From Selaginella moellendorffii (lineage: Eukaryota > Streptophyta > Lycopodiopsida > Selaginellales > Selaginellaceae): DNA of 64,000 nt. The translations under genes were made by a program, and so were the position numbers. Shown here one piece after another: positions 9,262-18,774 of the stretch (positions are counted from its first letter, which is position 1; each line of letters begins with the position of its first letter). The notes below the pieces were generated by a model. The model saw nothing but the letters and a program-made list of their open reading frames with translations. It ran no database searches and was not told the origin of the DNA. The stretch spans positions 859,628-923,627 of the forward strand of contig NW_003314312.1 of NCBI RefSeq assembly GCF_000143415.4, in the 5' to 3' direction.

Positions 9262-12200
9262 GTGTGGATTCTTTGCATTCTTGCCCGCTTTCTTCAATCC
9301 TTTGTCGCGGTTTTCTTACCATGGAGTCTCTCTTCCAGGCACTGTAAGCCTCCATTCCGATTGTTTGGTGGAAAGATCCATAGTGCTAGCGTGATTCCAA
9401 GGCATTCATCGGTATCAGCGGCTCCCGCGAGGAGCTTGAGGAATTCGATGGTGTCTGAAGTAGCTGTGGTGAAATCTCCTTCCGACAAGCGAGACTACGA
9501 GATCGTTCACTTGAGGAATGGCCTGTCGGCGCTCCTCATTCACGACTCGGAGATCAAACACTCGGTGGCGAGCGTCGAGAAAGCTCCTTTAGCGGCTTCC
9601 AGCGAAGAATCGGACTATGACGACGACGAAGACGACGAAGAAGATGACGAAGAAGAAGAGGAGGAGGAGGATATGGCTCGAGACGAGGTTCCAGAAGATG
9701 GAAAAAAGCGGGGTGGCATGGCTCAAGCGAAGAAGGTAAGTTACTCGTTTGTTTCCATTCTTTGAAATAGTCTTTGTGGTTTTCGAGTGTAGGCAGCTGC
9801 TGCTATGTGCGTGAGTGTGGGAAGTTTTTCCGATCCCAAAGATGCTGAAGGACTGGCGCACTTTCTCGGTGAATTTCTCTTCTCTTCTTCTTTTTGGTTT
9901 GTAATGACACAATGTGTTTTGGACAGAACACATGCTTTTTATGGGGAGCTCAAAGTTTCCAGATGAGAACGAGGTATTGTCTTTGTCTTCTGCTTCCTAT
10001 TTGCCATGTAAAACTATATGGTTTCATTCAGTACGCTGGATTTTTGGCCGAACACGGTGGGTCTTCGAACGCGTTTACGGAGATGGAGTATACGTGTTAC
10101 CATTTTGACGTGAATCACATGTATCTAAAGCCCGCTTTAGAGAGGTCGGAGCTACTTTTGATTTTATACCATCTTACGTTTTTTCCTTCTCAGATTCTCG
10201 CAATTCTTTATTTCTCCTCTGGTAAAAGGGGACTCGATTGAACGCGAAGTTCAAGCAGTCGACTCAGGTATGCGATTACTACAGGATTCTTTAGGATGCA
10301 TTCGTCGTAAGTGACATGGTTGTCTTTGCCAGAGTTTGTGCAGGCTTTGCAAAATGATGGCTGCCGGTTGAATCAGCTGAAATGCCACACAGCTGATCTT
10401 CGACATCCCTATAACCGCTTTTCTTGGGGTATTCAATACATTTTAAAAGTCATAACGTGTATCGGTGGGATCTGCTTCAGGAAATGCCAAAAGCTTAGGC
10501 GAAGCTATAACAAAGTGTACTGACATTCGTCAAAAGCTCATCGAATTTTACAAGCAACATTATCTGGCAAATCGTATGAAGCTTGTTGTTCTTGGAGGAG
10601 GTGAGTGGTAAGCCCACGTTTGCGCCTTTTGTGACTTGTCCTTGATGCTTTTTGTGCCTGCAGAACCCTTGGCCACACTCAAGGAGTGGGTAACAGAATT
10701 GTTTGAAGACATTCCGGAAGGCAGCAGCAAGCCGCAACGTTTTTCCTGGAATGGGCCTGTTTGGCCTGCAGGGAAAATCTATCATGTGGAATCAGTTAAA
10801 GATCAGCATCGACTTATATTGAGCTGGGTCATGCCATGCTTGCACACCGAGTATCTGAAGAAACCTCATGACTACCTCTCTCATCTAATTGGACACGGTA
10901 CGTTCATGGTTTTGATTGACAAAAGAGTTACTATTTGTTTTCTTCGTCGGTGCAGAGGGAAAGGGAAGCTTGCTGCAGTTTCTAAAAGCAAATGGCTGGG
11001 CCACAGATTTAGCTGCGGGTGTCAGCGAGGATGATTTTGAAAAGAGTACTGCTGGCTATCTTTTCTCAGTCTGTATTAACTTGACAGTCTCCGGCTTGGG
11101 CAAGGTAATTCATCTGATTCTCTTTGGATGTGTTAAATGACGCGTGAATGCAGATCCACGAAATTGTAGGAAAGTTTTTCGAGTTTGTTAAATTGCTTCG
11201 GGATAGTAAGCCTCAGGAGTGGATTTTTGAAGAGCTTCACGCAGTTTCGGCCATGGATTTTAGATTTGTGGAAGAAGAACCAGCAGATGATTACGTCTCC
11301 ACTCTTGCAAGTAAGCAAATGCGGAACAGAAACATCCATAACAACGTGTTTTTGTTCGGGCAGAGAATATGCACCTATTTCCAGAGCACCATGTTATTTA
11401 TGGTGATTATGCTCATGACCAGTGGGATCCCAAGCTGGCAGAAGAGCTTCTGAACTATTTGAGCCCCATGACGATGCGAGTTGATATTGTTACGAAATCA
11501 TTCAACAAAGACGCACCAGGTATTTTTTTTCGTGTTCTTTAAGGCGTATGCTAACCAATTTATGAATCTAGATGTGGTGTTCGAGCCCTGGTTTGGAACA
11601 CCTTACGTCGTGAACGAAGCACCGAAAGATCTACTCAACGGTTGGCTTAATCCACTGGCTGTAAACGATGCATTACACCTCCCGGCTGTCAATGAGTTTA
11701 TATCTCGTGACTTTAGCATCAAGTCCGCTGATGACTCCAACGTGCTGCCCGTTGTTATCGCAGAGGACTCGTCAGTGAAGGTCTGGCACAAGCTGGATCG
11801 GACGTTTCAAACTCCTCGAGCGAATGTGTTTATGAAACTCTCTTGCCGAATGGACGGTCTGCGCTCCGAGGTGCTAACAAGCTTGTATACGTTGCTTCTA
11901 AAGGATGCTCTAAACGAGACCATATACATGGTACGTTTTTTATTTTTTTATTTTTTTCCAGTTGTGACAAGCTCGTCCATATTTTCGTTTTTTTAGGCAA
12001 CTGTCGCTGGTTTGTCCTCTTCAGTGGTGGCAAACATACATAATATCGAGTTTAAGGTGCATGGCTACAATGAGAAGCTAGGCGTCCTTGCCCAGCAAAT
12101 ATGTCAACTATTGAAGGCGTTAGTACCCGCGAATGATCGTTTCGAGGTCAATACAAATTCGCGTTATAACTTTGAAACTCTAAGCTTTTTTGTTTTTCAG

Positions 12201-13508
12201 GTCGCCAAAGAGCAGTATGAACGACTCTGCCGAAATGCCAGAGTAAAGCCCATGACTCACTCAGCAGCTCTTAGAGTTCAAATCCTTAGAATGGGAAGCT
12301 GGAGCGAAGAGGAAAGGCTGGCGTATCTCTCAACATTGAGCGCTGAAGATGTCCGTAATTTCATTCCCCAGCTTTTCAGAGAGGTAAGAGTTTTATTTTC
12401 ATGCTAGTTTATCCTATAGCTAGAATGAATTTCCATCAGGCACACGTGGAAGCTCTTTGCCATGGCAACCTTACGAAAGAAGAGGCGCTTGATATTGTGA
12501 ATGTCGTGAAAAGTACGGTGGTGACTGTACCAATGCTAGAAGAAACGATGCCAAAGATAAGGATTGTGAAAATCCCTTCTCAGACCGACTTTGCGTATAA
12601 TGTCCCGGTTGTGAACCCATTGGAAGAAAACTCTGTTGCTGAGGTACGCAAAATCTTGTCGGCTGGTGTTTTCTAAAGTGTTGGATTCGTGTTTTAGCTG
12701 TATTTTCAAATGGGATTGGATCTGGGAGCCGAGTCTGTCCGTGAACACGTTCTCGGTGATCTTTTTGAACATATGGTTTACGAGCCATTCTTCAACCAGC
12801 TGAGGTATGGTTTTCTTGACTCGCCGAAGTGCACGAACTCTTGACGCCGGTACTTGCAGGACGATTGAACAACTAGGATACAGAGTTGATTGCGGAACGC
12901 GTTACACCTATGGTGTATTGGGATTTTGCTTCCGGATTATGTCATCCAAGTACAGCCCCACGCACATCCACAAGCGAATTGAGGACTTCATCGATAAGCT
13001 GCAAAAGACTCTGGTAAGAACCATTCACTCTTGAGTGAGAGGCGGTCTCATCTTTCTTTGCTCAGGATGATATGTCGGAGGAAGTGTTTGATAACTACAA
13101 AAACTGCCTGATAGCAGAAAAGATGGAGAAAGACAAGTGCTTGAGTGACGAAACTGACCGCCACTGGGGGCACGTACTGGACCAAAGGTATAGATAATAG
13201 TCTCATTGTTTCCAACTGGTTGCTTACACAAGTTGAGATCGTCTTCTAGGTACTTGTTTGATGCTCATGAGAAAGAGGCAGTGGCCCTCAAGGACATCAA
13301 GAAAGAGGACGTGGTGGAGTGGTACAAGCAGCACATAAGAGCTGGCGGATCCATGCGGCGAAGCTTGTGCATCCACGTCTGGGGGTGTCAGTTCAAGGAC
13401 GAGATGCAGAAGAACAAGAACAAGAGGAACAAGAGGACACCTTACAGGCTGATCGAGGATATAGACGAGTTTAAGAACAAGGCGGAGTTATATCCTCCAT
13501 TTCCATGA
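9262..13508 (+). CDS. Nardilysin-like M16 zinc metallopeptidase
   Basis: Nineteen exons were placed by splice consensus and frame: 9262-9735, 9793-9868, 9927-9973, 10032-10144, 10194-10267, 10333-10428, 10481-10600, 10664-10897, 10956-11104, 11154-11310, 11364-11519, 11572-11930, 11997-12146, 12201-12383, 12440-12643, 12698-12804, 12860-13013, 13066-13187, 13250-13508. They give 1077 residues from 9262 or 1015 from the Met at 9448. The inverted zinc motif HFLEH is built across the second intron, and the downstream glutamate ligand lies in IEREVQAVDSE. The long Asp/Glu run after residue 110 is typical of nardilysin rather than insulin-degrading enzyme. Late conserved segments (RTIEQLGYRVDCGTRY) are intact. 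Role: endopeptidase, typically cleaving at basic dipeptides. Starting at 9262 adds a hydrophobic, Arg-rich leader that could target an organelle. Confidence 0.92.
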
Positions 13509-13613
13509 TCCAGGTACTGGAAAATTCTCAATTGCAAAACCAGTTTTTCCAAAGGAAAGCTCTCGTAAAGACGGTCATAGAGTTCTTGGAGGAGATCGAG
13601 CTTCGATGGCAGT

Positions 13614-15794
13614 ATGGCCACGACGAGCGTTTTGTCACCGGCAGAGTTGGATCTCGTCCAGAGCTGCAAGACACTCCACCAGGCTCACGGCGTCAGCTCG
13701 TCAATTCTCTCTGGACCAAATGGAGACGCCACCTACACTCGCAACACTCTCCTCCAGATGTACGCCAAGCTCGGCAGCGTCCACCACGCCCGCTCCATCT
13801 TCGACTCCATCGCTAGAAGAGATGACTACTCTTGGGTCATGATGCTCACGGCCTATGCCCAAAACGGGCATCTCACCCTCGCAAGGAGCGTCTTTGACGC
13901 CATGCCCGAGAGAAACATCGCTGCGTGGAACGCGATGCTGGCAGCCTATGCCCAGAATGGTCGTCTCGAGGAAGCAAAAGTTGTTTTCTCCGAGATGCCT
14001 GTTTGGAACGTCGTCTCGTGGACGACTATGGTGACTGCAAATGCCCAGAACGGGTATGTTCTTGAGGCAAAGATCCTCTTTGAGAAGATGCCAGAGACCA
14101 ACTTGGTCTCCTGCAACGCTCTCCACTCGGCATTCGCTCGGAATGGTTTCGTGAGAGAAGCGAAAGAGGTGTTTGATTCAATGCCGGCGAGGAACGTCTT
14201 GTCATGGACGAGCATGCTGACTGCCTATTCTCAAAAGCGGCATATCGACCAGGCAATGGAGTTTTTCCGCGAGATGCCAGAGACCAACGTCGTTTCTTGG
14301 AACACAGTGCTGGGGGCTCTCTCGCAGTCCTCTCGAGCGGGCGAAGCAAAGAGAGTGCTTGCAAGAATGCCAGAGACCGACTTGATATCCTGGAACGCAG
14401 TTCTGGGAGCAGTGTCCGGGAACATCACCGAGGCAGTGGAGCTCTTCGACAGAATGCCGGAGAGAAACACTGCCTCCTTCAACACGATGATCACAGCTTA
14501 CGCTCAACACGGTCGGCTCGAAGACGCGAGGAGGATTTTTGAGGTGCTTCCCGAGAGAGACATGGTTTCGTGGAATGGGATGCTCACAGCGTACGCACAG
14601 AACGGTCACGTGGCGCAAGCTGCGAGGATTTTCTTCCATGCAATGCCAAAGCACGACATGGTGTCCGGGAACATTCTCCTGGCAGCTTACGGCCAGGCCG
14701 GGCGTGTGCAAGAGGCAAAGAGCGTCTTTGATGGCATGATGGAGCACAATCTAGTGGCCTGGAATGGAATGCTCATCGCTTACGCCGCGAAAGCTCGAGT
14801 GGAGGACGCAAAACTGGTTTTTGATGCGATGCCGGACAGTGATATCGTCTCCTGGAATGTGATGCTCGGCTTGTATGCTCAGGCCGGGCATTTGGAGGAG
14901 TCGCAGTGCCTGTTTGAAGTGATGAAGGAGAGAAACGTCGTGTCGTGGACGAGCATGGTGGCAGCGTACGCTCAAAACAGGCAGCTCCAGCAAGCTCGGA
15001 GCTTGTTCTTCGAAATGCCCGAGTGGAACGTCGTGACTTGGACGGCCATGCTCGTCGCCTACGCTCGAGACGGTCACCTGGAGGAGGCAAAGTTCGTGTT
15101 TGATAGCATGCCAGAAAGGGACCAAGTTGCGTGGAACGCTTTGCTCGAGGCCTATGCCGAAGCTGGTCACTTGGATCACGCGAAGAACTTGTTCGATCAA
15201 ATGCCGGATAGGAATCTCGTCTCCTGGACCGCGATGCTCGCAGCGCATGCTCAAGATGGTCTTCTCCTAGAAGCTGAATTGCTCCATCACTCGATGCCAC
15301 AGCGAGACTCGGCCACTTGGAACGTAATGCTCGACGGCCAAGAGGGTCTTCTCGATCGAGCAAACTCTTCGATAGACGCACTCGAAGTTTTCCAGCTCGT
15401 GAAGATCGAAGGCATGGAACCGGACGAGATTTCCTTCCGGTGTATACTTTTGGGATGCAGCCACACGGGGGATGTAGGCGCCGCCAGATCTTGCTTTGCT
15501 TCGCTCGTCTCGGACCACTCCATGAAACCATCCAAGGAGCTCTACACTTGCATCGTGGATATCTTGTGCCGGGCAGCATACTTGGAGGACGCTCATGAGC
15601 TTCTCAACACCATGCCTTTCATGCCTCAAGCAATGGACTGGCAGTGCTTGCTTCGGGCTACACGAAGCCGTGACTTTGCCACTGGTGTGAGTGATTCCGA
15701 TCAAGCAGCCAAAAGAGCTCTGGATTTAAATTCGAAAGCCTCCGCGCCGTATGTATTATTAGCAAATTTGTATTCTAGAACCATTCAAAACTAA
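13614..15794 (+). CDS. PPR protein, PLS-like with short E-type tail, no DYW domain
   Basis: Single exon, 726 residues, about twenty pentatricopeptide repeats of 31 residues dominated by the lineage-typical unit W-AML-AYAQNGHLEEA-FD-MPERN. The C-terminus (APYVLLANLYS) corresponds to the start of the E motif and stops there, so the DYW deaminase domain is absent. The family binds organellar RNA in a base-specific way, and PLS-type members usually specify C-to-U editing sites; without DYW it would need a partner deaminase. The start at 13614 is the first ATG of the frame, just 105 bases after the M16 protease stop on the same strand. It is homologous to the convergent PPR gene at 16656-18587. 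Confidence 0.88.
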   Translation: MATTSVLSPAELDLVQSCKTLHQAHGVSSSILSGPNGDATYTRNTLLQMYAKLGSVHHARSIFDSIARRDDYSWVMMLTAYAQNGHLTLARSVFDAMPERNIAAWNAMLAAYAQNGRLEEAKVVFSEMPVWNVVSWTTMVTANAQNGYVLEAKILFEKMPETNLVSCNALHSAFARNGFVREAKEVFDSMPARNVLSWTSMLTAYSQKRHIDQAMEFFREMPETNVVSWNTVLGALSQSSRAGEAKRVLARMPETDLISWNAVLGAVSGNITEAVELFDRMPERNTASFNTMITAYAQHGRLEDARRIFEVLPERDMVSWNGMLTAYAQNGHVAQAARIFFHAMPKHDMVSGNILLAAYGQAGRVQEAKSVFDGMMEHNLVAWNGMLIAYAAKARVEDAKLVFDAMPDSDIVSWNVMLGLYAQAGHLEESQCLFEVMKERNVVSWTSMVAAYAQNRQLQQARSLFFEMPEWNVVTWTAMLVAYARDGHLEEAKFVFDSMPERDQVAWNALLEAYAEAGHLDHAKNLFDQMPDRNLVSWTAMLAAHAQDGLLLEAELLHHSMPQRDSATWNVMLDGQEGLLDRANSSIDALEVFQLVKIEGMEPDEISFRCILLGCSHTGDVGAARSCFASLVSDHSMKPSKELYTCIVDILCRAAYLEDAHELLNTMPFMPQAMDWQCLLRATRSRDFATGVSDSDQAAKRALDLNSKASAPYVLLANLYSRTIQN

Positions 15795-15906
15795 GGAATA
15801 TACTTAGATCCTTATTGACTCACTGTTGTCTGCTCTTAGATGTTCATTATATTTCCTTGAAAGAGTTTTCATTTGATTGACGATCATAGGATAGCTTTGT
15901 GTTTGT

Positions 15907-16218
15907 GTGACAATGGCAGGAAAAATGGTGCTCATTCTTGTCGCAATCGCTGTTGTGGGATCGATGATCACGGCCAATGCAAGCTTCTTCGATGCTTGGG
16001 CAGGGCCTGGGTGTAACAATCGGCTGGAGCGCTACCGCGCTTGTGGATGCAACAATGTTGGAGCCTCGCAGCACGGCGGCTACAGCTTTGCGTACCAGGG
16101 CCAGACTGCTGCGGCCTACAACACGGCAAACTGCCGAGGTGTGGCACACACACGGTTTAGTAGCTCTGTGCAGGACTGCTCGGGCTTTGGATGGAGAAGC
16201 ATCTTCATCCAGTGCTAA
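15907..16218 (+). CDS. MiAMP1-type (beta-barrelin) antimicrobial peptide precursor
   Basis: 103 residues. A signal peptide spans residues 1-25, with cleavage expected after the Ala-Asn-Ala run. The mature peptide of about 78 residues has six cysteines at positions 36, 46, 48, 76, 91 and 103 of the precursor. Landmarks GPGCNN, CGCNN, GQTAA, GVAHTRF and the C-terminal FIQC match the Macadamia MiAMP1 family, which folds as a Greek-key beta-barrel related to killer toxins and crystallins and permeabilises fungi. The gene is intronless and lies between two convergent PPR genes. Two start codons are possible (15907 and 15913); both keep the signal peptide. Secreted defence function is inferred from the family. 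Confidence 0.9.
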   Translation: MTMAGKMVLILVAIAVVGSMITANASFFDAWAGPGCNNRLERYRACGCNNVGASQHGGYSFAYQGQTAAAYNTANCRGVAHTRFSSSVQDCSGFGWRSIFIQC

Positions 16219-16655
16219 AGGGCTCCATGGCTCAAATCAAATTGCCAAATAAAAGAGAAAAATCTTCCATGTAATACTACATTGCAGCTCTTTAGTCCAA
16301 GGTTGCTCATGGAAGAGTAATTACTTCCAACGGCTTGGTTTTAATTTATTTAAATATCATGAAATTCTTTAGATTTATCTGTGTATCCCTAAATATAAAG
16401 AATTCACGTATTGTGTGCCAGAACATTTTACAAGAAAATGTTTGATAATGGTATAAACGTACTATGTTCCTACCTCATTTACATTTAGGTGAAATTAATT
16501 TTATTGAAGACTATGAAATTCTTGTTTTTCATGGTGCTGCACAATTTGCAACGCTGGAAAGGTAGGCAAAATTGGGCTTTTAGAGGTTGTTTCTCTCATG
16601 AATTAAATCCTGATAGTGTTGAATTTTGTTGAAATTAAATATTATCACTGGTTTT
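16219..16655. other. 3' intergenic spacer
   Basis: Shared downstream region of the MiAMP1 gene (plus) and the PPR gene (minus). It contains AATAAA-like strings on both strands, for example aaataaaag at 16249, consistent with converging 3' ends. No further gene is seen. Confidence 0.4.
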
Positions 16656-18622
16656 CTAAATAATTTGGTTCATAAAAGGTTTTGAGTGCGAGACAATGTT
16701 TGCAAGCATTACATAAGGTGCCGGATGGTTTGGATCTGACTCAAGAGCCAACTTTGCCATGAGAGGTGCTCCTTTCGGACTCATCTGGCTGAAACTGAGC
16801 AAGCTCTGCCAGTTGATGACGTCGTTCACAAACGGCATGCTCTTGACAAGCTCCTGTGCGTTGCTTACATCGCCAGATCGAGCGAAAACGTCGGCCAAGC
16901 AGCCATAGATAACCTTGGATGGTTTCATGCCGAAGTCCCCCCTCAGCGACCAAACCAAGTCCCGGGCCACCAAAACACTTCCGGCGTAGTTGCATCCCAG
17001 CACAATGCACAGGAAAGTGGTCTCGTTTGGTTCCATGCCCGCCATCTCCATTCTCTGGAAGAGCTTGACGACGTTCCCCAGGCCTCCTCGCTGGGAGAGA
17101 GTTGCAAGCATCGAATTCCAAGACACCACATTTGTCTCCGGCATCTCGTCCAACAACACTTTCAAGGCCCCGTCCAAAAGCCCATTCCTTGCGAAGGCCC
17201 ACAGCATCACATTCCAGGAGACAACGTCCTTTTGGATCATCCGGAAGAAGAAATCTTTGGCATCGGTAAGAGGCCCATTCTCGGCATAGCCGGACAAGAG
17301 AGTGTTCAACGAAACCATGTCCCAAGCTGGCATTTCATCAAAGAGCAATTTTGAGTCATCGACAAGCCCGTTTTGGGCGTAAGCACCGAGCATGGCGTTC
17401 CATGAAACCAAGTTTCTCTTGATCATCACGTCAAACAAGCTCTTGCATTCCTCGACTCGGCCACTCCGAGCGTACGCCGTGAGCATCGTGTTGCTGGACA
17501 CCAGATTTGTTTCTTTCATCTCGTCAAAAAGTTTCTTTGCCTCGTTTGTATTATCGACTCGTGCATATCCATCAAGCATGATGTTCCAAGCTACGGCATC
17601 CCAAACCGGCATCTTGTCAAACAAGGCTTTTGCTTTGGGGATTTGCCCGTTTTGAGCGTAGGCCGCCACCATGGCCGTCCACGAAACAATGCTTTGCTGT
17701 GGCATCTTATCAAACAAGGATTTTGCCTCGTCAACTTTTCCACTGCTCGCAAACGCATGTAACATTCCAGCACACGAGACAAGGCTGTGCTCAGGCATGA
17801 AATCATAAAGAGCCTTCGCCTTCGCAAAATCACCGCTTTGGACAAATGCTGTAAGCATAGCGTTCCAAGAAACCGTGTCTTTCTCCTCAATGGAATTAAA
17901 CAGGTAGAAAGCTTTGTCGATCTCACCGCTGGAAGCGTAAACATCTAGCATAATCGTGTAAGCCGCCAGAGATTTCTCAGGCATAGAATCAAAAACTCGT
18001 TTTGCATCTTCAAAATGCCCACTTGCGGCATACGCTGTTAACATTCTTAACCACGATGAAGCATTCCATTCGGGCATGGCAGCACAGCTATCCGCCACCT
18101 TTCTAAACTCCTTTGACTGCCCATAAACGACTATAAGGGCGTTCCACGAGAAAATGTCCCATGCAGGCATAGAATCAAAGAGCTTCTTCGATTCTACAAC
18201 ATGACCACTCTGGGCATATGCAGTAACGATCGTGTTCCACGACACTAAATCCCTTTCGAGCATTGAATCGAACATTTTCTTGCCATTTTGGAGATGCCCA
18301 GCGCGGGCATAAAGCCCCAGCATTGTGTTCCATGAAACAACGTTGGTCTCCGCAAATTCCTCGAGGAAGAACTTGCGAGCTTGCGACACCATTTTCTTGT
18401 GAGCGTAGGCAGCGAGCATGGCATTGCAGGAGCTCACATTCCTGGCGGGCATTCGATCGAAAAGCTCTCTGGCCTCGGTGACGCGGCCATTGCGAGCGTA
18501 GAACGAAAGCATCGACACCCATGCCGACTGATCCAAACTTCCCTTGCTGGAGAGAAGATGGTCGAAGATCGCGCGAGCTTCTTCCACGCTACCACACCGG
18601 CGGATATCAAGAACAGCCAGCT
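16656..18622 (-). CDS. PPR protein, PLS-like with truncated E-type tail; N-terminal exon unresolved
   Basis: Minus strand, about 640 residues of pentatricopeptide repeats of the same W-AML-AYA-G type as the gene at 13614, ending NHPAPYVMLANI in a truncated E motif with no DYW. The frame runs upstream to about 18622 but has no ATG before the internal Met at 18512, which falls inside the first repeat. A plausible acceptor (TTTTGATAG) sits at 18623 and a perfect donor (GTAAGT) at 18735, so an upstream exon or 5' leader intron is likely. That places the 5' end almost inside the 3' end of LCBK1 (stop at 18775, same strand). Expected role: organellar RNA binding. Alternative: translation begins at 18512 and loses half of the first repeat. 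Confidence 0.8.
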
Positions 18623-18774
18623 TCTATCAAAATGTGTAGGGTCTTATCAAAATCTCAAGAAGAAAACGAGAAGAAGCATCATAGCTCTATCAAAGATAAG
18701 CGCGAGAAGAAAACCAAAAAGCTAGAGACAATACTTACAGGAGAGGAAAACCGCTGCGTGCTCTCGATCTTCTT

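Noticed and set aside
9589-9933. Minus-strand 114-codon frame opposite the protease acidic exon
   Set aside because: Antisense of the Asp/Glu run and intron; no coding features.
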